From assembly GCA_945928585.1 (NCBI GenBank), contig CAMENQ010000064.1, positions 1 to 9,776 of the forward strand: a DNA stretch of 9,776 bases, read 5' to 3'. Source of the stretch: an uncultured Roseburia sp. GTDB taxonomy: Bacteria > Bacillota > Clostridia > Lachnospirales > Lachnospiraceae. Under the pieces are notes generated by a model, which ran no database searches, was not told the DNA's origin, and saw only the letters and a list, made by a program, of their open reading frames with translations. Positions 1 to 6,326 of this stretch are shown here, piece after piece. The stretch's first letter is position 1. The number at the start of each line of letters is the position of its first letter. The position numbers and the translations under genes are program-made.

Positions 1-341
1 TTTATCCGACCTGGGACAGTGATGAATATGATAGAATGCTACGCAACCTGAATCTGTCAGCCATCAAAAGATTAGATTCATTTTCCATTGGAGAAATGGT
101 GAAATATCAGATTGCCTTTGCTGCAGCATACAGACCTAAGGTGCTTCTTTTAGATGAACCTACTGCCAATTTGGATCCTGTATTTAGAGATGATTTTTTG
201 AAAACATTACAGGAATTTGTGGCTGATTACGAAACAACAATTTTGTTATCAACACATTTACAGGAGGATTTATCAAAGATTGCGGATTATATAATAGAAA
301 TCGAAGATGGCTTATATCAGATGAGGGAGGTGGAAGTATGA
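1..341 (+). CDS. ABC transporter ATP-binding protein, 3' part only
   Basis: The reading frame is open from the first bases, so the gene begins upstream of the window; Walker A and the Q-loop are not visible. What remains is the second half of an ABC nucleotide-binding domain. There is a divergent signature segment (SIGEMVK, in place of LSGGQ), Walker B LLLDEP at about 144-161, the D-loop ANLD directly after, and the switch histidine in STH (His codon 255-257). A Ser-x-Gly signature and an STH..DL motif are typical of the small BcrA/YtrB-type exporters often controlled by GntR regulators; that assignment is by family resemblance. It would hydrolyse ATP on the inner face of the membrane to drive the permease encoded next, with which it overlaps by ATGA. 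Substrate unknown; antibiotic or peptide export is only a guess from the family. Confidence 0.93.
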   Translation, partial: YPTWDSDEYDRMLRNLNLSAIKRLDSFSIGEMVKYQIAFAAAYRPKVLLLDEPTANLDPVFRDDFLKTLQEFVADYETTILLSTHLQEDLSKIADYIIEIEDGLYQMREVEV

Positions 342-856
342 GCCTGAAGGTTTTAGTAAAAGATGAATATGATGATTGGAAAGTACGTATGCAGAAAGAA
401 ACATGTGGTACGTATATAGTAATTTATTTAGGATTTATATTTTCTGTTTTTATTTCGTTGATTTATGGCTTTCATTACGAAAAGGATGCTTTTATAATGA
501 TAGTAACATTGACTTTTTTTATTGGTATGATTTATCAGGTGGGTACAAGCTATTTGTCTTACGTGAGAGAAAATGGAAAAAGAGTCAATGTATTTGAAAA
601 ATACGTGTATACACCGGTTGATTTTAATTTGTTAAGAAAGGCAAAGTTGATTGTAGTAGGAAGAATTATTGGATTACCGGTGATTTTCGGTCAGCTTGCA
701 TCAGTTTTTATTTGCATCATTGATCCGGATCAGGAAGGGGGAAGTTTGTCTGATTTAAATGTATGGATGCCATTTATTACCGGGGCTGTATTTGTGATTA
801 TCAAGTTTATCGAATATAAAATGCTGTGTATACAGGCAATAAGAAAGGTTATATAA
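338..856 (+). CDS. small ABC transporter permease, about four membrane helices
   Basis: This 172-residue protein starts at the ATG that overlaps the stop of the ATPase gene (ATGA at 338-341), with GGGAGG at 325-330 as ribosome-binding site, so translation is probably coupled. Hydrophobic stretches at residues about 25-44, 51-70, 105-128 and 143-158 suggest four helices. A charged loop between helices 2 and 3 (residues about 78-104, containing FEKYVYTP) resembles the cytosolic coupling loop of Ytr/Bcr-type permeases. The short length and the neighbour make it the membrane half of the same transporter. I recognise no substrate-specific motif. No second permease gene follows, so the complex may be a homodimer or use a partner encoded upstream. 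Confidence 0.8.
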   Translation: MSLKVLVKDEYDDWKVRMQKETCGTYIVIYLGFIFSVFISLIYGFHYEKDAFIMIVTLTFFIGMIYQVGTSYLSYVRENGKRVNVFEKYVYTPVDFNLLRKAKLIVVGRIIGLPVIFGQLASVFICIIDPDQEGGSLSDLNVWMPFITGAVFVIIKFIEYKMLCIQAIRKVI

Positions 857-973
857 AGAAAATTGAAACAGTAACATTAGAAATACTATGCTAGCAAGGG
901 TTTTTCTGCGTAAAAAACAACAACTGCAATGTAAAAATATAGAGGTTTAGCAAATATATTATCCAAATGTATA

Positions 974-989
974 TTTATTTATGATATAA
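974..989 (+). repeat. 16-bp direct repeat, copy 1, carrying an extended -10
   Basis: TTTATTTATGATATAA occurs here and again exactly at 1036-1051, 62 bp downstream. The bases flanking each side differ, so the exact identity is 16 bp. Confidence 0.9.
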
Positions 990-990
990 T
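982..990 (+). promoter_or_regulatory. extended -10 promoter, upstream copy
   Basis: TGATATAAT at 982-990 is a consensus TG-n-TATAAT extended -10. The region 17 bases upstream (962-967) has no good -35, which the extended -10 could compensate. Transcription would start near 997, giving a leader of about 85 nt before the CotH-type gene. It would also read through the second, weaker copy. Confidence 0.5.
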
Positions 991-1035
991 ATGTACTGAT
1001 GTAAGTAAAAAAATTTATGATTTGCGGCAGGATTT

Positions 1036-1051
1036 TTTATTTATGATATAA
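1036..1051 (+). repeat. 16-bp direct repeat, copy 2, carrying an extended -10
   Basis: This is an exact second copy of TTTATTTATGATATAA, shortly before the ribosome-binding site of the CotH-type gene. See the copy at 974-989. Confidence 0.9.
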
Positions 1052-1052
1052 G
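1044..1052 (+). promoter_or_regulatory. possible second extended -10, downstream copy
   Basis: TGATATAAG at 1044-1052 keeps the TG and five of six -10 bases. There is no clear -35. If active it would start transcription near 1059, only about 20 nt before the likely start codon. Confidence 0.3.
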
Positions 1053-1070
1053 ATAAGTATTAATCAACGG

Positions 1071-1085
1071 AAAGGATAAATGATG
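1071..1085 (+). promoter_or_regulatory. ribosome-binding site in the wrong frame for the CotH-type ORF
   Basis: AAAGGA at 1071-1076 lies six bases before ATG 1083 (and three before ATG 1080). It is the best translation start nearby. The frame it opens ends at TAA 1218-1220 after 46 codons and is offset by one base from the long CotH-type frame. Confidence 0.7.
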
Positions 1086-3744
1086 AAAAATATATTATAC
1101 AATATAAAACAAAAGATACAGGATTATGTTAATAGGAGCTATATCATTGATAATCATAACGGCAGTCGTCGCCGGAGTACTCATATATTTCCATATGTCG
1201 GAGAAAGAAACAATAGATAATACGCTGACTGTTTATATGGAATTTCCGGATGAAGAAAATAATTATATAATATTTAAATCTGATACAGAAGAATATTCTC
1301 CGTTAACAGTGAAAAAAGGAAATGACGGCTCATATGGAAATATAAGGATTACAAATGGAGATGCCACATTAAATAATATAATGCTGTGGATTGAAAAGGA
1401 TAATATAATATTAGAAAAGTATAAATTAGACTTTATCGATAAGGAATGTAACATTGATTTGTCAGGATATGAAGAAGGTGAATATAATATAAGCCTTGTG
1501 ATGGATAAGAGTGATGAGAAGGTGTATTATGTTACAACTGAAACTTCATTTTTCGAGGTTGTATCAGATGAGAATATAAAAGATAATACATTAAAAATGC
1601 TAAAAGATATTGATGTAAGTAGAGAAGATATACAGGAAATTACCATAGAGAATCCATTTAAATGGCAAACGAACGGCTTCAAATTCAAAACGAAATCAGA
1701 TATGCATTTTGTTTCAGAAGAATCCGGAAAAATGATTATAGAGAATAATGATGCACAAGATATTGAAAGTGGAACAATATATTGTGATACTCCACTGTGG
1801 GAATATGATATAGAGAATATATTTGGAGAATTTTCCGAAGAAAAATATTATTATATTAATGCAAAGTCAGTAAATGACAAATTAATAGATACATCATTGT
1901 TACATATAGATTCAGAGGAGAATTTAAACAGTGTTCTGGAAAATGGAAATTTAAAGCTTATGGATAATACAGATAAAATCGAATTTGAAGGCACGTTTGA
2001 CATTAAAAATATTTTAATAGAGAGACCGTTGGAGTTATATTTTACAGGGAACATAACGGTATCAGAAAATATAGTGTTTAACATAAAAGGTGGGACAGAT
2101 ACAAGTGTTATAAAAATAGATACTGTGAATAACAGTGCGTCGTTATGTGATAATATTATTTTTGAGGCACCGGAAACAGACATTTTATGGGAAGGCAGCG
2201 AAATACCTGAATATGAATATATACAGCAATATATGAACGTAAAGAACTATAACGGACAGGCAATGGATAACAGAATAGGTGGAACAGGAGCAGTAAAGCT
2301 TTTATCAGGAAGTATATATGACATAAATGACACAAATACAAATGTTGAATTTGTGGTGGATGGTAATTATATCAATATTCAATTAGGATATACAAACAAT
2401 CTTAATTTATCGAATGTAAGTATAGCAGCTGATATGGATGCTGAGGGGAATGCAGTTATATACGAGGATGAGGGAAACTATTACTGTAATGTCTCCGATA
2501 CAGATAATAAAACGAGAGGATATAAGATTATCGTACAATATAAAGAATATAATCTTCCTGTTATATATATAACTACCGGTAATGGAGCAAATATCACATC
2601 ACAGGATGAATATATCGAAGGAAGTTTTTCACTGGAATATGAAGATGGCTCAGGATGTGAAAATTTATATTCTCTTAATATGGGCATAAGAGGCAGAGGA
2701 CATTCTTCATGGGAATTAGATAAAAAATCATATAAAATAAAGCTTGATAAAAAAGCATCATTATTCGGTTTGGAGGAAGCCAAGGAATGGGTATTGCTGG
2801 CAAATCATATAGACAGGTCGCTTATGAGAAATAATCTTGCAATGAGCATGGGAAGTTTGCTTGATAATATGGTTTTTGTACCTCATTCATATATGGTGGA
2901 TGTATTTATAAATGGACAATATCAGGGCGTTTATAGTATAAGCGAGCAGGTTGAGATGAAGAAGGAAAGAATAGAAGGAGAGAAAGATTCTACAGAGATA
3001 AATGCAGATTATCTTTTGGAATTAGGTGGAGAAAGCAAGCAGACAAGTTTTGGCGAAAATGTTTTTGCAACAACGTTAAACCCCTATGTGGAAATTAAGA
3101 CACCGGATGCGGAAATATTGTCGGAGGAACAGTTTAATTATATAAAAGATTATTTTAAAAAGGTAGATGAAGCTGTCATTAATCTTTCAGGATATGAAGA
3201 ATATTTAGATATTCCATCACTGATTGACTGGTTTATTCTGCACGAGTTTTCATATAATACGGATTGTACTTTAAGAAGAAGTAACTTTTTATTAAAGAAA
3301 AAAGACGGAAAGCTGTTTATGGCTACACCATGGGATTTTGATTATGCATTTGGAAATATGGGATTGGATTCCGATAATTATTCTGAATGGATATGCCTTG
3401 GAAATTCAAAAACAGACGCGTATGATGAATATATAAAAACAAATTGGATGGATTATCTTTTACAGGATGATAATTTTAAAAGACAGGTAAAGGAAAGATG
3501 GAATGAGGTTGGTTTATCATTATATAATAAAGCCATGGAAACAATAGATATAAATGAAAACCAGATAAAGTTATCAGCAGAAGAAAACTTTAAAAAATGG
3601 AATAACTGTCTTGGAGTGAAGTTACAGTATGAAACATGGAAAACAGCATCATTAAAAACATATGAGGAGCAGGTGGATTATCTGAGAAACTTCATCAAAA
3701 AAAGATATGAATGGATGGATGCAACAATAAATGCGTTTGATTAA
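1080..3744 (+). CDS. membrane-anchored CotH-family protein kinase, 5' end apparently frameshifted
   Basis: The long frame starts at ATG 1126 and encodes 872 residues, but this ATG has only AGG three bases before it. A good start lies upstream in another frame: AAAGGA at 1071-1076, then ATG 1080 or 1083. Removing one A from the AAAA at 1111-1114 joins the two frames and gives a natural N-terminus (MMKNILYNIKQRYRI, then MLIGAIS). Numbering from ATG 1126: membrane anchor at about 2-24; extracellular beta-rich region 25-475 with no recognised domain; CotH kinase domain about 475-860. The kinase domain has RGRGHSSW at 522-529 followed by KKSYKIKL, inferred catalytic Asp713 with Asn720, and PWDFDYAFGN with Asp737 as inferred metal ligand. 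CotH proteins are atypical secreted kinases; Bacillus CotH (about 360 residues) phosphorylates spore-coat proteins. With a membrane anchor and no spore-coat genes beside it, this one probably modifies cell-surface proteins; the target is unknown. Confidence 0.85.
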
Positions 3745-3775
3745 TGTATTTTATGCCGTTAGCAAGAGAAACAGC

Positions 3776-3811
3776 TGCAATATTTTGGAATGTTCACGGC
3801 AAAATATTGCA
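3776..3811. repeat. perfect 11-bp inverted repeat with 14-base loop
   Basis: TGCAATATTTT at 3776-3786 is matched exactly by AAAATATTGCA at 3801-3811. There is no T-run after it on either strand, so it is a poor classical terminator. ACGGCA at 3796-3801, mostly in its loop, can pair instead with TGCCGT at 3754-3759, giving two mutually exclusive folds. Confidence 0.8.
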
Positions 3812-3868
3812 TATATGGTAAAACAACAGCATTTAGTTCCAATAAAAGAAAATGTTAAAGGAAATCTG

Positions 3869-3888
3869 TATCTCAAAGGAGATATTTT
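3869..3888 (+). terminator. weak hairpin with short T-run, possible terminator of the CotH-type gene
   Basis: TATCTC at 3869-3874 pairs with GAGATA at 3879-3884 around an AAAG loop, and TTTT follows at 3885-3888. The stem is short and AT-rich, so termination would be inefficient. It is the only downstream candidate with any T-run. Confidence 0.3.
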
Positions 3889-3972
3889 AAATAATAAATG
3901 GTAATTTATGTAATGTATATCAGCAAGTATGGATGCTGACAGGATTACAGTTATTATACAAGGAGAAACAAT

Positions 3973-4521
3973 ATGGCAAAGAAAAAAATATTAATTATCG
4001 TAGACATGCAGAAAGATTTTCTCACAGGGCCTTTAGGAAACGAGGAGTGCAGAAGCACAATCGATAAAGTCTGTGAGATTGTAAGAACCGGAGATTATGA
4101 CAATATAATTTTTACAAAAGACACTCACAATGCAAATTATCTTTCTACTGCCGAGGGAAAGAAATTACCGGTAGAACACTGTATAGAAGGCTCTGATGGC
4201 TGGGAAATCTGCGACGAGGTTTTAGAAGCAGTAAATGAGAAATATAGTAAGAAGTATCAGACAGAGTTTTGCAAAAAGACTTTTGGAAGCACTGATATGG
4301 GCATTTATCTTCAAAGAGAGTATGGAGCCGGAGAAAATCTGGAGCTGTATTTTGTGGGGGTTTGCACAGGAATTTGCGTAATTAACAATGTTTCAATAGC
4401 CAAGGCTTTTTGCCCGGAGGCGGACATAAGTGTAATAGAGAAGGCATGTGCCTGTGTAACGCCGGATAGTCATAAGAATGCGATTGAAGCAATGAGGACA
4501 TTTATGATTAATATAATTTAA
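3973..4521 (+). CDS. isochorismatase/nicotinamidase-family cysteine hydrolase
   Basis: This 182-residue protein starts at ATG 3973 with AGGAGA at 3961-3966 six bases before it. The length is normal for the family, which hydrolyses amides or vinyl ethers through an Asp-Lys-Cys triad in the cytosol. The triad is visible as Asp11 (IIVDMQKDF), Lys101 (KKTFGS) and Cys135 (GVCTGICV), with the usual cis-peptide site at Val130-Cys131. Nicotinamidases bind a metal through Asp-x-His, a second His and a third His; here Asp50, His52 and His69 are present but the middle His position is Tyr56. The residue before the catalytic Ile-Cys is Gly133 where Asp is common. The nearest function is nicotinamide to nicotinate in NAD salvage, but the altered metal site leaves the substrate open. 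Neighbours give no hint; it seems to be a single-gene unit. Confidence 0.9.
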   Translation: MAKKKILIIVDMQKDFLTGPLGNEECRSTIDKVCEIVRTGDYDNIIFTKDTHNANYLSTAEGKKLPVEHCIEGSDGWEICDEVLEAVNEKYSKKYQTEFCKKTFGSTDMGIYLQREYGAGENLELYFVGVCTGICVINNVSIAKAFCPEADISVIEKACACVTPDSHKNAIEAMRTFMINII

Positions 4522-4536
4522 AGTTATGTAAGGACA

Positions 4537-4562
4537 TTTTCCGGTAAGTAATTACCGGAGAG
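4537..4562. terminator. strong hairpin after the hydrolase gene, GUAA tetraloop, no T-run
   Basis: TCCGGTAA at 4540-4547 pairs perfectly with TTACCGGA at 4552-4559 around a GTAA loop (a GNRA type), and three more bases each side can pair with wobbles. It starts 15 bases after the stop codon. It lacks a T-run on either strand, so it may stabilise the 3' end of the mRNA rather than terminate. It also overlaps the far end of the minus-strand pseudogene. Confidence 0.45.
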
Positions 4563-4611
4563 TGGAGACTATGAATAAAAGTCTGTAAATTAGATCTTCT
4601 ATGATAATGAT

Positions 4612-4646
4612 ACGGTCGAAAGCTATGCTTATTAGCGTTCAGCCGT
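4612..4646. repeat. 13-bp imperfect inverted repeat with 9-base loop
   Basis: ACGGTCGAAAGCT at 4612-4624 faces AGCGTTCAGCCGT at 4634-4646. Eleven of thirteen positions pair, one of them as a G-U wobble, and two mismatch. A third small hairpin, AGACT/AGTCT, lies at 4566-4570 and 4580-4584. Together with the hairpin at 4537-4562 they form a cluster inside the non-protein-like end of the pseudogene. Confidence 0.65.
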
Positions 4647-4854
4647 TGATTTATATATAGCACAGCTTTTATATTATTTAACGATGTTATAAATATAGCA
4701 AGTCCAATTCCCAAAAAGATAACTCCGTCATCATAATCCATCAAAGAAGATGAACCGCCGGATTTGCTTGTAAGATAAGGAAGAAAGGTACCAATTGCTA
4801 GAATTACACCACCAATTATTCCTAAAATATTAAATTTAAAATTTTTTCATTCAT

Positions 4855-5037
4855 AAACTTATCCTCCGATGTTTTTTACCTATAATATGTGCACAATATT
4901 ATTACATATATCATACCATAACTTCTAAAAACAGTCCTAAGCTGGCAGCATAGTATTTAACAATATTTGACAAAATTTTTTTAAAAGATATTCTACCCCC
5001 AAAAAAAATTTAGGGGCAGAAAAATATATGGTCAGAA
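4855..5037. other. intergenic region between the pseudogene and the cupin gene
   Basis: It contains the upstream region of the minus-strand pseudogene and the terminator of the cupin gene. An inverted repeat ATAATAT/ATATTAT at 4882-4888 and 4896-4902 brackets GTGCACA and lies 28-48 bases before the pseudogene start, so it could be an operator. A minus-strand TGATATATG (about 4912-4904) resembles the extended -10 of the CotH-type gene, with no good -35. No gene seen. Confidence 0.45.
4983..5021 (-). terminator. terminator of the cupin gene
   Basis: On the minus strand TTCTGCCCC (5021-5013) pairs over 9 bp with GGGGTAGAA (4999-4991) around a T-rich 13-base loop, starting 16 bases after the cupin stop codon. 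One pair is a G-U wobble on the minus-strand RNA but an A-C mismatch on the plus-strand RNA, so the fold suits the cupin transcript. A short TTTT follows at 4986-4983. Confidence 0.55.
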
Positions 5038-5466
5038 TTAATAGCTCTCCATTTCAGCTTCAGCCTTTGTACGGTGAACAGTTCCGGCAGGATGGTGGGG
5101 CGGTGCATAAATGGAAGCAACTTTTAAAACTCTTCTTCCTGTATTTATTATATTATGCCATGTTCCTGCCGGTACAAAAACAGTATCTCCCTCACGTAAA
5201 TTCTGCTTAAAATCCAATTGCCATTTATCCGTTCCCATCTGAACCATTGCCATACCCTGCTCGATGCGAATAATCTGGTCGGTATCCTGATGAATTTCCA
5301 CTCCTATATCAGAGCATACGGGAATACACATAAGTGTCATCTGCATATTGCAGCCGGTCCAGATGGCAGTGCGGAAATTATTGTTTCGCATTGCCTTTTG
5401 TGGCATATTTGCCACATACGGATTCGGTCCGAAATCTGTCTGTGCTCCACAAAATACATTATTCAT
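5038..5466 (-). CDS. single-domain cupin protein
   Basis: This 142-residue protein starts at ATG 5466-5464 with GAGG (about 5477-5474) upstream. Cupin motif 1 is at residues 55-71 (GVEIHQDTDQIIRIEQG) with His59, Asp61 in place of the second His, Gln64 in place of the usual Glu, and Gly71. Motif 2 at 93-108 (GDTVFVPAGTWHNIIN) is canonical, with Pro99, Gly101, His104 and Asn108. The tail (SIYAPPHHPAGTVH) is typical of a widespread family of small cupins in anaerobes. Cupins are beta-barrels that usually bind a metal; sugar isomerases, dioxygenases and non-enzymatic binders all share the fold, and nothing here decides the reaction. No signal peptide is present, so it is cytosolic. It is a single-gene unit with its own terminator, divergent from the YczE-like gene. 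Confidence 0.9.
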   Translation of the reverse strand: MNNVFCGAQTDFGPNPYVANMPQKAMRNNNFRTAIWTGCNMQMTLMCIPVCSDIGVEIHQDTDQIIRIEQGMAMVQMGTDKWQLDFKQNLREGDTVFVPAGTWHNIINTGRRVLKVASIYAPPHHPAGTVHRTKAEAEMESY

Positions 5467-5489
5467 AAAATTACCTCAAAAATCTTTTC

Positions 5490-5495
5490 ATTATA
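5490..5495 (-). promoter_or_regulatory. -10 of the cupin promoter
   Basis: Minus-strand TATAAT lies 24 bases before the cupin start. The best -35 at 17-bp spacing is a weak TTTATC (5518-5513). The element sits in the palindrome ATTATATAAT (5490-5499). Confidence 0.45.
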
Positions 5496-5510
5496 TAATA
5501 TGCAAAAGTG

Positions 5511-5539
5511 TTGATAAAATTAATAGTAAGGGATATTAT
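5511..5539 (+). promoter_or_regulatory. promoter of the YczE-like gene
   Basis: TTGATA at 5511-5516 and TATTAT at 5534-5539 are separated by exactly 17 bases; each matches consensus at five of six positions. Transcription would start near 5546 and give a leader of about 140 nt. The -35 overlaps the probable -35 region of the divergent cupin promoter, so the two may compete for polymerase. Confidence 0.6.
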
Positions 5540-5613
5540 AAGAATAATTGGAAATCATTATTAGAGTATAGAGTTCCAAAAATTAAGAAAGCGATAACGT
5601 AAATGCAGGCAGT

Positions 5614-5649
5614 AAAGTGTAATTACAGGCTTAAGCCGGATAACACTTT
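5614..5649 (+). promoter_or_regulatory. leader hairpin before the YczE-like gene
   Basis: AAAGTGT at 5614-5620 pairs with ACACTTT at 5643-5649, enclosing the 10-bp palindrome GGCTTAAGCC (5628-5637), which can form a short inner stem. It sits in the predicted leader, 35 bases before the likely start codon. I could not match it to a known riboswitch class; it may be an attenuator, a protein site or chance. Confidence 0.4.
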
Positions 5650-5684
5650 TCAGTCAGGTTAATATTAAGATTATGGAGAGTATC

Positions 5685-6308
5685 ATGGAAAGTATAAAAA
5701 AAGCAAGCTTTAAAAAAGTTATGATTGTATTAGTAAGCATATTATTTATGGGAATATCATTATCCGTTTTAAATGTCGTTGATTATGGAATGGATTCATT
5801 CACATATATGAATTTAAGCATAGCAGACAAGTTCGGATGGAAATTTGGTAACTGGCAGATTATATTTAATATATTATTATTTATTCCCGTAATTATATGG
5901 GGAAGAAATCAGATAGGTATAGGTACGGTACTGAATATGGTGCTGATAGGATATACGGTAGATTTTTGTATGTGGATATGGAATATGGTAAATATGGCAG
6001 GACATTTGGAAAACATAATAATAAAAATTATTGTTATGCTTCTGGCAGTAGCGGTATTTATTATTTCGGCAGCCATATATATGGCGGAAGACCTTGGGAC
6101 ATCACCGGTTGATGCACTTCCAATAATGTTTTGTGAAAGATTTCCAAATGTTTCATTCAGGGTTGTAAGAACACTTTGGGACTTAAGTGCAGTAACAATA
6201 GGTTTCATATTAAGCAGGAAAATAGGCATAGTGACAATACTGATGGTATTATTCCTGGGGCAGACAGTTCAGCTTGTCAGAGATAAAATGATTAAAGAAA
6301 AAGAATAA
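5685..6308 (+). CDS. YczE/YitT-like integral membrane protein, about six helices
   Basis: ATG 5685 is chosen because GGAGAG (5675-5680) lies four bases before it; the in-frame ATG at 5673 would add four residues (MESI) but has no nearby binding site. The 207-residue protein has helices at about 12-32, 57-73, 78-101, 111-133, 160-177 and 180-198. Family-like motifs are the DYGMDSFT segment at 33-40, the glycine-rich GIGTVLN at 78-84 and GTSPVDALP at 138-146, repeated in two halves as in YczE-type proteins. The family's function is not established; transport is the usual assumption. The gene stands alone, divergent from the cupin and convergent with the next gene, whose stop is only 18 bases away. 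No clear terminator lies between them. Confidence 0.85.
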   Translation: MESIKKASFKKVMIVLVSILFMGISLSVLNVVDYGMDSFTYMNLSIADKFGWKFGNWQIIFNILLFIPVIIWGRNQIGIGTVLNMVLIGYTVDFCMWIWNMVNMAGHLENIIIKIIVMLLAVAVFIISAAIYMAEDLGTSPVDALPIMFCERFPNVSFRVVRTLWDLSAVTIGFILSRKIGIVTILMVLFLGQTVQLVRDKMIKEKE

Positions 6309-6326
6309 GGAATAAAATTTATACAC

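Larger units (their letters stand above)
857..1079. other. intergenic region before the CotH-type gene
   Basis: This gene-free stretch has no convincing terminator for the ABC operon. It holds the 8-bp palindrome TGCTAGCA at about 888-895 followed by AGGGTTTTT, which lacks a usable loop. Its second half contains two copies of a 16-bp AT-rich repeat, each carrying an extended -10. No ORF with a ribosome-binding site was seen on either strand. Confidence 0.6.
3745..3972. other. intergenic region with inverted repeats and no supported gene
   Basis: This stretch between the CotH-type gene and the hydrolase gene holds two possible hairpins, listed separately, and a 6-bp inverted repeat TCAGCA/TGCTGA at 3920-3925 and 3934-3939 with an 8-base loop. 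That last repeat lies 34 bases before the hydrolase start and could be an operator or leader hairpin. Two tiny frames (3744-3821 and 3815-3904) read fairly like protein but have no ribosome-binding site, and I do not call them genes. No promoter with both elements was found for the hydrolase gene. Confidence 0.5.
4508..4854 (-). pseudogene. decayed small membrane-protein gene
   Basis: On the minus strand GGAGGA (4867-4862) lies seven bases before ATG 4854-4852, a strong start. That frame reads MNEKILNLIF and then hits TAG at 4824-4822. Adding one T to the TTTT run at about 4827-4824 restores the frame and gives LGIIGGVILAIGTFLPYL, a clean first helix, followed by a Gly/Ser-rich loop, MDYDDGVIFLGIGLAIFI (second helix) and NNIKAVLYIN. 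The helix-loop-DDGVI-helix pattern resembles small membrane proteins common in Clostridia. Beyond about 4670 the frame (QRLNANKHSF onward) no longer looks like membrane protein and runs through hairpins to a stop at 4508, so the second half seems lost or replaced. It could instead be one sequencing error in a truncated gene; function unknown. Confidence 0.65.

Noticed and set aside
1263..2783. Several minus-strand open frames inside the CotH-type gene.
   Set aside because: They are shadows of an AT-rich coding strand, with no binding sites and no recognisable domains.
3744..3904. Two tiny plus-strand frames (3744-3821, 25 codons; 3815-3904, 29 codons) with protein-like composition.
   Set aside because: Neither has a ribosome-binding site, and both overlap the inverted repeats. 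They may be remnants, but nothing supports expression or a family.
4612..4646. A tRNA-like fold in the 4612-4646 hairpin region.
   Set aside because: Only one imperfect stem-loop is present; there is no T-arm sequence, anticodon arm or acceptor stem.
4967..4994. Plus-strand TTGACA (4967-4972) with TATTCT 16 bases downstream, a promoter-like pair.
   Set aside because: It points straight into the cupin terminator and then antisense to the cupin gene, with no plus-strand gene. The -10 is poor; chance in AT-rich DNA is likely.
5028..5602. Plus-strand open frames opposite the cupin gene.
   Set aside because: They lie antisense to a clear cupin with canonical motifs and have low-complexity, Cys/His-rich translations without a family pattern; they are shadows.
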